16,689 nucleotides of DNA from JBBSEZ01 sp038239195 (GCA_038239195.1 JBBSEZ010000211.1:1-16689), one strand, 5' to 3'. Numbered from the stretch's first letter, positions 6,583 to 14,280 are shown. Program-made: numbers and translations. Notes: a model not told the origin generated them from the letters alone.

Positions 6583-7362
6583 ATGAGCACGGCCTTGCTC
6601 GTCGAGATCTTCAACCAGTTGCCAGAACGTCTGGTGCGAGGGCCTGGGTCCTCGCCGCAGGGCATCGGAGGTGGAGCGGGGGGCGCGGTTGGGGGGGGCG
6701 GGGAGGAGCGCGACGGCAAGCCCGTCCGCGCGTACCCCGGCGGGAAGGCGCGCTGGCGGGCCGCCCTCGACGGCTTCAAGAAGCAGGTGGGCAAGCGCTA
6801 CAACCTCGGCACCCTCCAGCGCCTGCTGGGCAGCCACGACCCGCGAGCGCGTCGCGCCGCCGTTTTCGCCCTGGGCCAGGTCGGCACGATGGAGGTCAAC
6901 GCTTCGGTCGCTGCCTGCCTGCACGACGACGACTCCGAGGTGTCGGCGCTGGCCGCCGAGGCCCTGTGGGCGCTGTGGTTCCACGCCGACACGACCGCCC
7001 ACAACGACGCACTGGATCGCCTGGTTCGCCTGCGCGATCGCGAGAAGGCGCTGGCCGGGATCGACCGGCTGATCGAGCAGTCCCCGGCGTTCGCCGAGGC
7101 CTACAACCAGCGCGCCATCCTCATGTTCCGCCTCAAGCAGTTCGACCGCGCCGTGGCCGATTGCGAGAAGGCGCTCCAGCTCAACCCGCTTCACTATGGC
7201 GCCCTGGCCGGCCTCGGGCAGTGCTACTTGCAGATGCGCAAGCACCGCCCCGCCCTGAAGGCCTTCCGGAACGCCCTGCGGATCAACCCCCATCTCGGCG
7301 CCGTCGCCGAGGCCGTCCGCGCCCTGGAAAACGCGCTGGGCGACGACAAGAAGTCGATTTAG
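6583..7362 (+). CDS. HEAT-repeat plus TPR protein
   Basis: 259 residues, no signal peptide or membrane span. After an N-terminal helix (MSTALLVEIFNQLPERLV) comes a Gly-rich linker at 28-40, then HEAT-like repeats at about 74-135 (LQRLLGSHDPRARRAAVFAL and a second helix pair ending ALWALW), then TPR repeats at about 152-250 (AEAYNQRAILMFRLKQFDRA, then ADCEKALQLNP, YGALAGLGQCYLQM, ALKAFRNALRINP). Both repeat types bind proteins, so a scaffold role is likely; the partner is unknown. The open frame starts much further upstream (6067), but ATG 6583 is preceded by AGAGG at 6571-6575 and the residues before it are low-complexity. It converges on the 7424-9619 operon. Confidence 0.85.
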   Translation: MSTALLVEIFNQLPERLVRGPGSSPQGIGGGAGGAVGGGGEERDGKPVRAYPGGKARWRAALDGFKKQVGKRYNLGTLQRLLGSHDPRARRAAVFALGQVGTMEVNASVAACLHDDDSEVSALAAEALWALWFHADTTAHNDALDRLVRLRDREKALAGIDRLIEQSPAFAEAYNQRAILMFRLKQFDRAVADCEKALQLNPLHYGALAGLGQCYLQMRKHRPALKAFRNALRINPHLGAVAEAVRALENALGDDKKSI

Positions 7363-7368
7363 TCCGTC

Positions 7369-7431
7369 GCCCGTAGTCCGTCGTGCTTCGCAAAGATAGT
7401 CGCCTTGACCTCTTTGCTCCGGACTACGGGC
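7369..7431. terminator. 12-bp inverted repeat between convergent genes
   Basis: GCCCGTAGTCCG (7369-7380) is the exact reverse complement of 7420-7431, with a 39-base spacer. It lies just after the HEAT-TPR stop (7362), and its right arm covers the stop codon (7424-7426) of the opposing gene. AGTCCGTCG also occurs twice directly (7361-7369 and 7375-7383). A bidirectional terminator is plausible from its position, but there is no T-run and the spacer is long. Confidence 0.45.
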
Positions 7432-7885
7432 CTACGGGCTCCCCGAGGCCCCCCGACTCCAAAACCAGCGCCGCGAGGCTACAGCGAACGGCCGTGAAGC
7501 GGATGCGCAGGGCCGTCCCTTTTGCCAGGACGGCCTCCGCGACGTTCACGCGGACGGCGTCGTCGAGGACGCGCACGCCCGGCTCCTGGCCCGCGGCGTC
7601 GCGGATCATCTTCATCAAGGCGCCTTTCAGCATGTTGGCAGGCATGCCGGCGATGCGAGCGTTCGTGAGACGGACGACGATCTCGGCCCCGGCGACGCTG
7701 AGCTCCCACAGCGTCTCGAACGCCATCTTCATCATGAACGTGGGATACTCGCCCTGCACCACCACGCCCTCGGGAGTCAGCCGCACGCGCAGGGCCTCGA
7801 CGGCGCCGGCCTCCGGCACGTGCTTCTTGACCAGCTCGTTGACCTCGGCCTCGGTGATGAACAGTTTGAGCGCTTGGATTTCCAT
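7424..7885 (-). CDS. Hypothetical protein, beta-rich, third gene of the toroid operon
   Basis: 153 residues, not recognised with confidence. It starts with MEIQALKLFITEAEVNELV, followed by alternating beta-like segments (VRLTPEGVVVQGEYP, EIVVRLTNARIAGMPANML, VRVNVAEAVLAKGTALRIRF). The pattern (an N-terminal helix, then strands that read like a lipid- or ligand-binding beta sheet with a conserved RIAGMPANML segment) recalls DUF2993-like proteins, but this is only a resemblance. GGAG precedes ATG 7885 by six bases. It follows the jelly-roll gene by 10 bases, so it is surely co-transcribed. The last residues (EPVGP) and stop overlap the inverted repeat. Confidence 0.75.
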   Translation of the reverse strand: MEIQALKLFITEAEVNELVKKHVPEAGAVEALRVRLTPEGVVVQGEYPTFMMKMAFETLWELSVAGAEIVVRLTNARIAGMPANMLKGALMKMIRDAAGQEPGVRVLDDAVRVNVAEAVLAKGTALRIRFTAVRCSLAALVLESGGLGEPVGP

Positions 7886-7895
7886 GTGTGCTCCG

Positions 7896-8576
7896 CTATC
7901 CCACCCGATCGCAGGCCCCGGTTGCCGACAACTCTCGTATCACGGTGTACCAGACGGTCGCCCGGTTGACCAGATCGACTTGCACGCTCACGGGTTGCGC
8001 CCCTTGCCCCTCCACCCGCAGCGCGAACGGCGCGCCCTCGGGGCTCGGCACCACCTTCGCGTAGCCGGCTGGATGGCGATCGCACACCGCGTAGAGCTCG
8101 AGCTCCCCCTCGGCCGTGCCCACCACCGCGCCGCAAACGAGGAGCGTCGGCCCTTCCATCTGTAGGTACACGTCGCGCAAAAACGCGCTACAGCGCACCT
8201 CCAGGGCCACCTCGCCCCACAGCCCCCCGCTCCCCGGCGCGCTCTCGACGGCGATCGCCAGTTCGTTGCGCGCCCGAAGCAGTGCCGTCACCTCGAGCTC
8301 GCAAGGCCGATCGCCGGGATGCTGGCCCAGGGGCTCCTCGTTGACCCAAACCTCGACGCGATCCTCGGCCCCGGCGAGCGTCAGCCAGACGCGCTCGTGG
8401 GAGTCGATCCGGCCGGGGTAGCCGAAGCGCCGCCGACAGCGCACGCGGGTGGGCCCAGCCAGGCCGACGTCGGCCCAGCGGCATGGCATGAGGACGCGGC
8501 GCGCGGGCCCGGGTGGGGCGAGTGGCTCGCACTCCCAGGGGCCGCGCAGGCGGATGCGGTGCGGATACGTGGGCAT
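7896..8576 (-). CDS. Jelly-roll (galactose-binding-like) domain protein
   Basis: 226 residues, no signal peptide. The N-terminal 130 residues have the beta-sandwich pattern of glycoside hydrolase family 2 sugar-binding and galactose-binding-like domains: RVRCRRRFGYPG, RVWLTLAGAEDRVEVWVNEE (63-81), LGQHPGDRPCELEVTALL, then NELAIAVES and GGLWGEVALEVR (118-129). The C-terminal half (about 132-215) continues as beta strands but carries no catalytic domain I recognise, so it may be a binding or structural protein. ATG 8574-8576 overlaps the TGA of the upstream gene by one base (TGATG), indicating translational coupling. A GTG one codon earlier is an alternative start. Confidence 0.8.
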   Translation of the reverse strand: MPTYPHRIRLRGPWECEPLAPPGPARRVLMPCRWADVGLAGPTRVRCRRRFGYPGRIDSHERVWLTLAGAEDRVEVWVNEEPLGQHPGDRPCELEVTALLRARNELAIAVESAPGSGGLWGEVALEVRCSAFLRDVYLQMEGPTLLVCGAVVGTAEGELELYAVCDRHPAGYAKVVPSPEGAPFALRVEGQGAQPVSVQVDLVNRATVWYTVIRELSATGACDRVG

Positions 8577-9619
8577 CACTTCGCCGGGCGGGGTTGGGCG
8601 CGGAAAAGGGGCAGGCGGCGGTCCTCGGCGGTCAGGGCGAGGACGGCCAGGGCGGTGCAGTAGTTCGGGCCGAAGTAGCTTTCGCTCCCCCCGGCCAGCC
8701 AGGAGCCGTTCGCCCCCTGGCGAGGGAGGAGCTGCGCTTGGACCTGCTCCCCATACTTCACCTGGGCTGGCCCGCCCACCAGCGCCAGGGCCTGGGCGCT
8801 CTGGGAGAGGGCACCGAAGGGGGTGCCCGCGTCTGTCAGGCGAGGCGGCGATTTGAGCAGGAAAACGGTGGCCCTCCGAACGGTATCGTCATCGGGCGAG
8901 CCACTTTTGGCGATGGGCGCCAGGGCAAGGATGCCGTTGGCCGTGCAGGTCGGGGTAAGCGGCCCCCAGGTCGGCACGTAGCGGAGCCCGCCCGAGGGGC
9001 GGTCGGCGCAGCGGCGCACGAACTCCAGGGCGCGATCGAGCTTCGCGGCAGGCACGTCGCAGCCCGCGTCGCGGGCGCCGCGCAGGGCCAGGAGTTGCCA
9101 GCCGCTGACGCTCAAGTCGGCGTCCGTGCCGGCGACCCGGTAGCGCCAGCCGCCCTGCCAGGTTCCGCGGGCCGTCCGCTGACCTTTGAGGACCAGGGCG
9201 CTGGCCTTGTCGAGCCCTTTGCGAACGTCGGCGCGGAGCTCCTTGCGGGCGTCGGCGTGGACCTGGGCAAGCGCCAGAGTGGCGATGCCGTGCTCGTACA
9301 TTTCATAGCTGGGGCTGGAGGCGATCAGCCCGCTGGCCTGCTGCGCTTTCAAGAGGGCGCGGGCCCCCTTTTCGATGGCCTGGCCCGAAGGGCCCTTGCC
9401 GGGGGAGTGCCCGGCCGACAGGAGGGCCAGCACGGCGAAGGAGGTGGCGGCGGTGTTGTTGCCGGCGCGGCTCAGGGCCCACGTCCCGTCGGCCTTCTGC
9501 GCGGCGCGCAGGTAGACGAGGCCCTTGGCCACGGCCCGGTTGCGCCCGACCGGTGGGGCGGCGGCGCGGGCGGGCGCGACGGGGACCAGCAACAGGAGCA
9601 GCAGGAATGCCTTTCGCAT
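8576..9619 (-). CDS. Secreted alpha/alpha-toroid (prenyltransferase/squalene-cyclase repeat) protein
   Basis: 347 residues with a clear signal peptide (MRKAFLLLLLLVPVAPARA, about 1-19). The remainder has the helical-repeat pattern of terpene-cyclase/prenyltransferase toroids: GLVYLRAAQKADGTWAL (33-49), a GxWxGGWRY segment at 152-160, DADLSVSGWQLLALRGARDA at 166-185, and NGSWLAGG with YCTALAVLAL (304-329). This secreted form is common in planctomycetes as 'prenyltransferase/squalene oxidase repeat' protein. It lacks the DxDD acid of squalene-hopene cyclase, so cyclase activity is unlikely; substrate unknown. The start has CGGAGG at 9625-9630 upstream. It is first gene of the operon with the jelly-roll protein (overlap) and 7424-7885. 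Confidence 0.88.
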   Translation of the reverse strand: MRKAFLLLLLLVPVAPARAAAPPVGRNRAVAKGLVYLRAAQKADGTWALSRAGNNTAATSFAVLALLSAGHSPGKGPSGQAIEKGARALLKAQQASGLIASSPSYEMYEHGIATLALAQVHADARKELRADVRKGLDKASALVLKGQRTARGTWQGGWRYRVAGTDADLSVSGWQLLALRGARDAGCDVPAAKLDRALEFVRRCADRPSGGLRYVPTWGPLTPTCTANGILALAPIAKSGSPDDDTVRRATVFLLKSPPRLTDAGTPFGALSQSAQALALVGGPAQVKYGEQVQAQLLPRQGANGSWLAGGSESYFGPNYCTALAVLALTAEDRRLPLFRAQPRPAK

Positions 9620-9807
9620 GGCGGCCTCCGGGAGGGGTGCTTCGACGGTGCCATTCTACCGGACGCGCTCGCTTGCGCCAGGGCTCGATTTCGCGGCGAT
9701 GGGGGAAACGCCGAAGCCACGGCGGAAACCGCCTGGCACAAGGGCAAGGCCGCTCCCCGACCCGGGTCGGTCTTTCACTCGCGATCCTTCACCGCCGACC
9801 TCGGCGG

Positions 9808-11952
9808 CTAAAGGTCCAGCGCGATCCCCGCCGCGCTCAGGCGCTCGCGGAGTCGCGGCAGGTTCTCCTCGCTCACGATCAGCGCCGTCGGGCCCAGGCG
9901 CGCCTCGATCAGCGGCCTCGTCTCTGGCCACTGTTGCAGCCCGTCGGCCAGCTCCGGCGCCGCCACCTGCACGACGAGGTGCCGCCGCACCTGCGGCGCG
10001 GGCACCTGCGGGCCCATCAGCAGCAAGCGCGCCGCCGCAGACAGCGGTTGCCCCGAGCGCTGCTGGAACCACGCCTCCAGCGCCCCCGCGACCATCCCCG
10101 CCGAGCGCGCCTGCGCCAGCGAGGCCGGCGTCAGGCGATACTGGCGCCGCCCGTTCACCGGCGTGCGGTCGAGCACCTCGGCGAAGCGCGGCAGCTCCGT
10201 CTCCAGCATCAGGTCGGAGCGCGCCAGATCGACCGTGAGCGTGACGCCGTCGGGCTCGATGGTGACGCAGCGCTCCGGCGGCAGGGCGTAGTCGCGCGTG
10301 CCGGTCAGGCGGAAGTGGCGGAACTCCGTCCCCTCCTCGTCGGCGACCACGGCGAGCGTGTCGGCGATGCGTACGGCGGGGAGGCCTCGCGCCAGGGCCT
10401 CGTTGAGGTCGGCCGCGCTGCCGAACTCGAAGAGCGTGGCGGAGGGGTAGACCGTGATGCGGTCGCGCTTGTTCGACCAGGTGCGCAGCAGGTCGAGCAC
10501 CGCCGGCGGCGTGGGCCGGGTGCCGTGCTGTTCCAGCGCCTGGCGGATGCTCTCGAAGGTCTCGCCGGTCTCCAGGGCGCGGTAGGCCGTCTCCGGCTCG
10601 AGCTGGAGCGTGCAGGCAGCCCCCAGGTTCTTCCACGTGGCGAACCGCGTCAGGCGGGCGATCAGCGCCGTCGTCAGCCCCTGGCGGTAGGCCAGCACTT
10701 CGAGGTTGGGCTGGACCAGCAGCGTTCGCGCGTAGCCCGACGGGGCGGGCGGCGCTTCGCCCAGGCCGAGGAGCCAGCGCCCCGGGCCGGCCAGGCGCAC
10801 CAGCGCCTCGCCGTCGGGGCCTCGCCCGCTCTGCACCAGGCGCAGGTGGTAGGCGACGCCGAGCAGGAACGTCTCCACCCAGGGCTTCTGCCGCGACGGG
10901 CGCAGCGACTCGTTGCTCCAGTAAGGATGATGGAGCCGCAGCCACGCTTCGAGCGCCTCGACGCGCGCCCAGCCTCCTTCGGGGAGCTGCGCCAGCAGCA
11001 GAAAGGCGAGGAGATAGGCCGAGGGGTAGGGGTTGCCCGCCACCTCCGCCCCGCCGCGCCAGCCCTCCAGCGGGCCCCAGCTATTGATCCGCGGCAGATG
11101 TGCCCACAGCGACTCGAGGGTCGGCGCCAGGCCCACCTCCCACGACGCGGGGAGCGCGCCGGCGCGCAGCTCGCCATCGACTTCGCGCACGATGCCTTCC
11201 AGCTCCGCCAGCGCGACGACGAGAAAGCCCTGGTCGGGAACGTCGGTCAGGTGCTCGGCGGGGGGGCCGTTGAGCAGCGCGTCCTGGCCAAGGCGCTCCA
11301 GATCGCGCTTGAAGAACCCGCCCTGAAGGGTGCGCCGCAGGGGCGCCGCGCCCACCTGCTGCCACAGCACGCCGAGGCGAAGCAGCCATTCCAGCCCGTC
11401 GGCCTCCTGCCCCGGTAGCACCGGGCGCGGCGGGGGAGCGCCCTCGACTTCGGGGCGCGACAGGTCGGGCAGGCCGAGCGGCTCGCCGACGGCGCGCACG
11501 GCGACCTGGGGGGCAGCGAAGACGGTCAGCCCGGCGCTGCCGGCGTTCGCCAGCCATTGCGGGAAGGCGCGCACCCGCACCGAGGGCTCCCCGCCGTCGA
11601 GCAAGGGGAAGAGCAGGCCGGCCTCGAGGAGGTCGAGGATCGGCGCCAGGCCGTCGGCGTGGCCCAGCGCCATCACCATCTCGACGAGGTTGCCCAGGGC
11701 CCAGAGCGGTTGCCGGCTGTGGCCGATCAGGGCCAGCGCCTGCCGGCTGGCCGGCTCCAGTTCCTGCACGCGCCGGTCGATCACGGCGGGGTTCTCGACG
11801 ACCTCCAGGATGCGCGCCAGTAGGTCCTCGGCCGGCCACTGGTTGCGCGGCTTGACCAGGCGCCCCGCCACCTGGCGCAGCAACGGCTCGTCGTAGCACC
11901 GCACCGTGTGCCGCAACCGCTCGGACCAGAAGGAGGGAGGAGGTGTCGGCAA
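9808..11952 (-). CDS. Helicase-associated protein, XPB N-terminal-like and p52/Tfb2-like
   Basis: 714 residues from the preferred start. Residues about 1-400 are helical, winged-helix-like and begin SFWSERLRHTV, YDEPLLRQVAGRLVKP, DRRVQELEPASRQALALIGH. About 409-551 (LLVQPNLEVLAYRQG, LLRTWSNKRDRITVYPSATL, LAVVADEEGTEFRHF) is an XPB N-terminal/Helicase_C_3 (PF13625)-like unit which, compared with my memory of human p52, matches its clutch and p8-binding end. About 562-714 is a second unit (YRLTPASLAQAR, then LADGLQQWPETRPLIEARLG). Actinobacteria carry a comparable helicase-associated gene next to XPB (Rv0862c/Rv0861c). The start is uncertain: no ATG or GTG exists between the upstream gene's stop and the first conserved residues, so TTG 11950-11952 is proposed, without a strong ribosome site; TTG 11916 or GTG 11904 are alternatives. 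It lies 53 bases after the small gene. Confidence 0.87.
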   Translation of the reverse strand: MPTPPPSFWSERLRHTVRCYDEPLLRQVAGRLVKPRNQWPAEDLLARILEVVENPAVIDRRVQELEPASRQALALIGHSRQPLWALGNLVEMVMALGHADGLAPILDLLEAGLLFPLLDGGEPSVRVRAFPQWLANAGSAGLTVFAAPQVAVRAVGEPLGLPDLSRPEVEGAPPPRPVLPGQEADGLEWLLRLGVLWQQVGAAPLRRTLQGGFFKRDLERLGQDALLNGPPAEHLTDVPDQGFLVVALAELEGIVREVDGELRAGALPASWEVGLAPTLESLWAHLPRINSWGPLEGWRGGAEVAGNPYPSAYLLAFLLLAQLPEGGWARVEALEAWLRLHHPYWSNESLRPSRQKPWVETFLLGVAYHLRLVQSGRGPDGEALVRLAGPGRWLLGLGEAPPAPSGYARTLLVQPNLEVLAYRQGLTTALIARLTRFATWKNLGAACTLQLEPETAYRALETGETFESIRQALEQHGTRPTPPAVLDLLRTWSNKRDRITVYPSATLFEFGSAADLNEALARGLPAVRIADTLAVVADEEGTEFRHFRLTGTRDYALPPERCVTIEPDGVTLTVDLARSDLMLETELPRFAEVLDRTPVNGRRQYRLTPASLAQARSAGMVAGALEAWFQQRSGQPLSAAARLLLMGPQVPAPQVRRHLVVQVAAPELADGLQQWPETRPLIEARLGPTALIVSEENLPRLRERLSAAGIALDL

Positions 11953-12005
11953 GGTGTTTCGTGGCTCGTGGTCGGGGGGGCGAGGGGGAGCGCGTCGGCT
12001 GGCTG

Positions 12006-12266
12006 CTAGCCACCGGCCCCTTTGTCCTTGCTGCTGACCTGGGGGGTGTGGCCCATCTTCTGGAGCTCCTGCACGATGGCCTCGGCGCGGCCGGGGCGAA
12101 TGAGAAGCACGCGGTCGGTGAGCCGGCCGACGACGTCCTGAGCCAGCTTCTTGCGGGCGAGCAGTTCCTCCGCGAGCACGGCGTCTTCCGTCTCCACGAG
12201 GCAAACGCGGCGGTGCAGTTTCACCGGTATGCGGGCGCCGGCGTTCAGGCGAGGCGAATCGTTCAT
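12006..12266 (-). CDS. Small stand-alone XPB N-terminal-like domain protein (p8/Tfb5-like?)
   Basis: 86 residues. Predicted order is strand (RRVCLVETED, 19-28), helix (AVLAEELLARKKLAQDVVGRL), strand (RVLLIRP, 52-58), helix (GRAEAIVQELQKMG), then a polar tail. Residues 31-72 align without gaps to residues 124-165 of the XPB helicase next door (13 of 42 identical by hand) and to 668-709 of the helicase-associated protein (8 of 42). Size and beta-alpha-beta-alpha order also recall the TFIIH subunit p8/Tfb5 (GTF2H5), a small partner of p52. ATG 12264-12266 is preceded by GGAGAGG at 12274-12280. It lies between the two larger genes, 89 bases after XPB and 53 before the helicase-associated gene, and is probably cotranscribed with them. 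Its function is inferred only. Confidence 0.85.
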   Translation of the reverse strand: MNDSPRLNAGARIPVKLHRRVCLVETEDAVLAEELLARKKLAQDVVGRLTDRVLLIRPGRAEAIVQELQKMGHTPQVSSKDKGAGG

Positions 12267-12283
12267 CGAGGGCCCTCTCCGCG

Positions 12284-12341
12284 TCTTCGCCGCTAGCGGT
12301 TTAGCGTCTTCCCGGGCCCGCCAAGCCGCAAGCGGCGAAGA
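12284..12341. repeat. Long imperfect palindrome between XPB and the small gene
   Basis: TCTTCGCCGCTAGCGG (12284-12299) and CCGCAAGCGGCGAAGA (12326-12341) are reverse complements with one mismatch over 16 bp, separated by 26 bases. Each arm holds its own short dyad (CCGCTAGCGG; GCCGCAAGCGGC), so it can form one large or two small hairpins. It fills most of the 89-bp space between two genes of one operon and could attenuate or stabilise the downstream message. It looks like a dispersed repeat of planctomycetes, but only one copy is in this window. Confidence 0.8.
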
Positions 12342-12355
12342 GGGACGCGGTTTGC

Positions 12356-14083
12356 TCAACCACACTGGGCCGCCGGCTCCACCTCGACGAGGTCCGTCCC
12401 GTCGAGGATCTGATAGCTGTAGCCCTGCTCGGTCAGGAACAATTGGCGGTGGTGGGCGAAGTCCTGCTCGCGGGTGTCGCGCGTCACCAGCGTGTAGAAG
12501 TGGGCCACCTCGCCACCGGTCTTGGGCCGCAGAATGCGCCCCAGCCGCTGGGCCTCTTCCTGGCGCGAGCCGAACGTGCCGGACACCTGGATCAACACGT
12601 TGGCGTCGGGCAAGTCGAGGGCGAAGTTGCCGACCTTGGAGAGGATGATGTGGCGGACCTCGCCCGTGCGGAACTTGCCGTACAGTTCCTCGCGCTCGGC
12701 ATGGGCCGTCTGGCCGGTGATCAGCGGCAGCTTGAAGCGCTTGGCGATGGCGCGGAGCTGGGTCAAGTACTGGCCGATGATGAGCACCCGGCTTTCTCGA
12801 TAGCGCGACAGCAGGGCCCCGACGACGTCGTCCTTGGAGGGGTTTTCGCTGGCGATGCGGTACTTGTTGCGCCACTCGGCGACGGCGTACTCCATGCGCT
12901 GGGCGTCGGGCAGGCCGACGCGGACCTCGGCGCAGGTGGCCTCGGCGATCCAGCCGCGCGACTCGAGCTCGCGCCAGGGCACGTCGTACTTCTTGGGCCC
13001 GATGAGGCTGAAGACGTCGGCCTCGCGGCCGTCCTCGCGCACCAGGGTGGCCGTCAGGCCGAGCCGGCGCCGCGCCTGGATGTGGGCGGTGACGCGGAAG
13101 ACGGGGGCGGGCAGCAGATGCACCTCGTCGTAAATGATGAGCCCCCAGTCGCGCTTGTCGAAGATCTGGAAGTGGGGGAACTCGTCGTTCTTGTCGTTGC
13201 GGTGCGACAGGATCTGGTAGGTGGCCAGGGTGACGGGGCCGATCTCCTTGCTCTCGCCGGTGTACTCGACGACCTGCTCCTCGGTGAGGTCGGTCTTGTC
13301 GAGGATCTCGCGGTGCCACTGCTTGACCGACGTGATTCCGGTGGTGAGCACGAGGGTCGAGCGCTGCATGAGCGCCATGGCGGTGATGCCGACGATGGTC
13401 TTGCCGGCGCCGCAGGGCAAAACGATGACGCCGGACCCGCCGCGGGCGTCGCCGCCGGCGTAGAAGACCTCGCCGGCCTCGCGCTGGTAGTCGCGGACGG
13501 TGAACGGCAGGCCGGAGCGGCAGACGCTGCGCAGCTTCATCGGCAGGGCGGCGCCCTCGGTGTAGCCGGCCAGGTCCTCGGCGGGATAGCCGACGGCGAT
13601 CAGCCCCTGCTTGACGATGCCGCGGTGCGCGGGGTCGATGCGGAAGCTGACGGCGTCGAGGCGGTCGCCGAGGAGCTCTTTGAGCTTGGGCTGGCGGGCC
13701 AGTTCTTCGAGCAGGGGACCGTCGGGGCAGACGAGGCGCAGGGGGGTGGGCCCGTCGCCGGTGAAGGTGGGGTCGCGCTCGAGCTTGACGCGGCCATAGC
13801 GGCTGACGAGCTCGGCAATGTCGGGGGCGAGGTTGCCGGGGAGGGGAAACTTGCTGTAGCGACGCAGGACGTCGATCATGGCGTCGGCGCTGTGCCCGGC
13901 GGCGGCGGCGTTCCACAGGGAGAGGGCGGTGAGGCGATAGGTGTGGATGTGCTCGGGGCTTTTTTCGAGCTCGGCGAAGGGCGCGAGGGCATCGCGGGCC
14001 TCGGCGTAGCGCGGGTTATCGACCTCGACCAGGATGGAGCGATCGCCCTGGACGATGAGAGGGTTGGTGGGGTCGTAATTCAT
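12356..14083 (-). CDS. XPB/Ssl2-type superfamily 2 DNA helicase
   Basis: 575 residues. XPB opens duplex DNA by ATP-driven translocation in transcription initiation and nucleotide-excision repair in eukaryotes and archaea; bacterial homologues (for example in mycobacteria) are 3'-5' helicases of less clear role. The N-terminal part (about 9-170) is an XPB N-terminal unit with a DRD-like piece at 124-165 (LLEELARQPKLKELLGDRLD). RecA1 has FTVRDYQ (194-200), Walker A LPCGAGKT (222-229), IYDEVHLLPAP (317-327, DEVH box), GLTATLVREDG (342-352) including the RED motif (349-351) typical of XPB. RecA2 has VGNFALDLPDANVLIQVSGT and QRLGRILRPK (motif VI, 512-521). The ATG at 14083 starts just before the family N-terminus; the ribosome site is weak. 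It is first in the three-gene minus-strand locus and divergent from the DUF5678-like gene. Confidence 0.97.
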   Translation of the reverse strand: MNYDPTNPLIVQGDRSILVEVDNPRYAEARDALAPFAELEKSPEHIHTYRLTALSLWNAAAAGHSADAMIDVLRRYSKFPLPGNLAPDIAELVSRYGRVKLERDPTFTGDGPTPLRLVCPDGPLLEELARQPKLKELLGDRLDAVSFRIDPAHRGIVKQGLIAVGYPAEDLAGYTEGAALPMKLRSVCRSGLPFTVRDYQREAGEVFYAGGDARGGSGVIVLPCGAGKTIVGITAMALMQRSTLVLTTGITSVKQWHREILDKTDLTEEQVVEYTGESKEIGPVTLATYQILSHRNDKNDEFPHFQIFDKRDWGLIIYDEVHLLPAPVFRVTAHIQARRRLGLTATLVREDGREADVFSLIGPKKYDVPWRELESRGWIAEATCAEVRVGLPDAQRMEYAVAEWRNKYRIASENPSKDDVVGALLSRYRESRVLIIGQYLTQLRAIAKRFKLPLITGQTAHAEREELYGKFRTGEVRHIILSKVGNFALDLPDANVLIQVSGTFGSRQEEAQRLGRILRPKTGGEVAHFYTLVTRDTREQDFAHHRQLFLTEQGYSYQILDGTDLVEVEPAAQCG

Positions 14084-14280
14084 TCGGTGAGCTCGCTGGG
14101 CTGGTTCCGTCCGGAGGCCCGCCGGCCTCAAATGGAAGTGTAGTGGTTGGAGGGGGGGCCACGCAAGGCGAAGTGCGGGGCGCGGCAGGGCGCCCGGTCG
14201 CTCGTGCCGTGTTGCGTCTCTCGCCGGCAGAAGGTAAAAAGAACATCGCGTTCCCTCGCCCTCGGTGACGGAGGTTTCTC

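Noticed and set aside
5686..7293. A 535-residue minus-strand open frame
   Set aside because: It runs antisense to the HEAT-TPR gene and through the repeat region. Only its end carries meaningful sequence, which I report as the decayed receiver domain.
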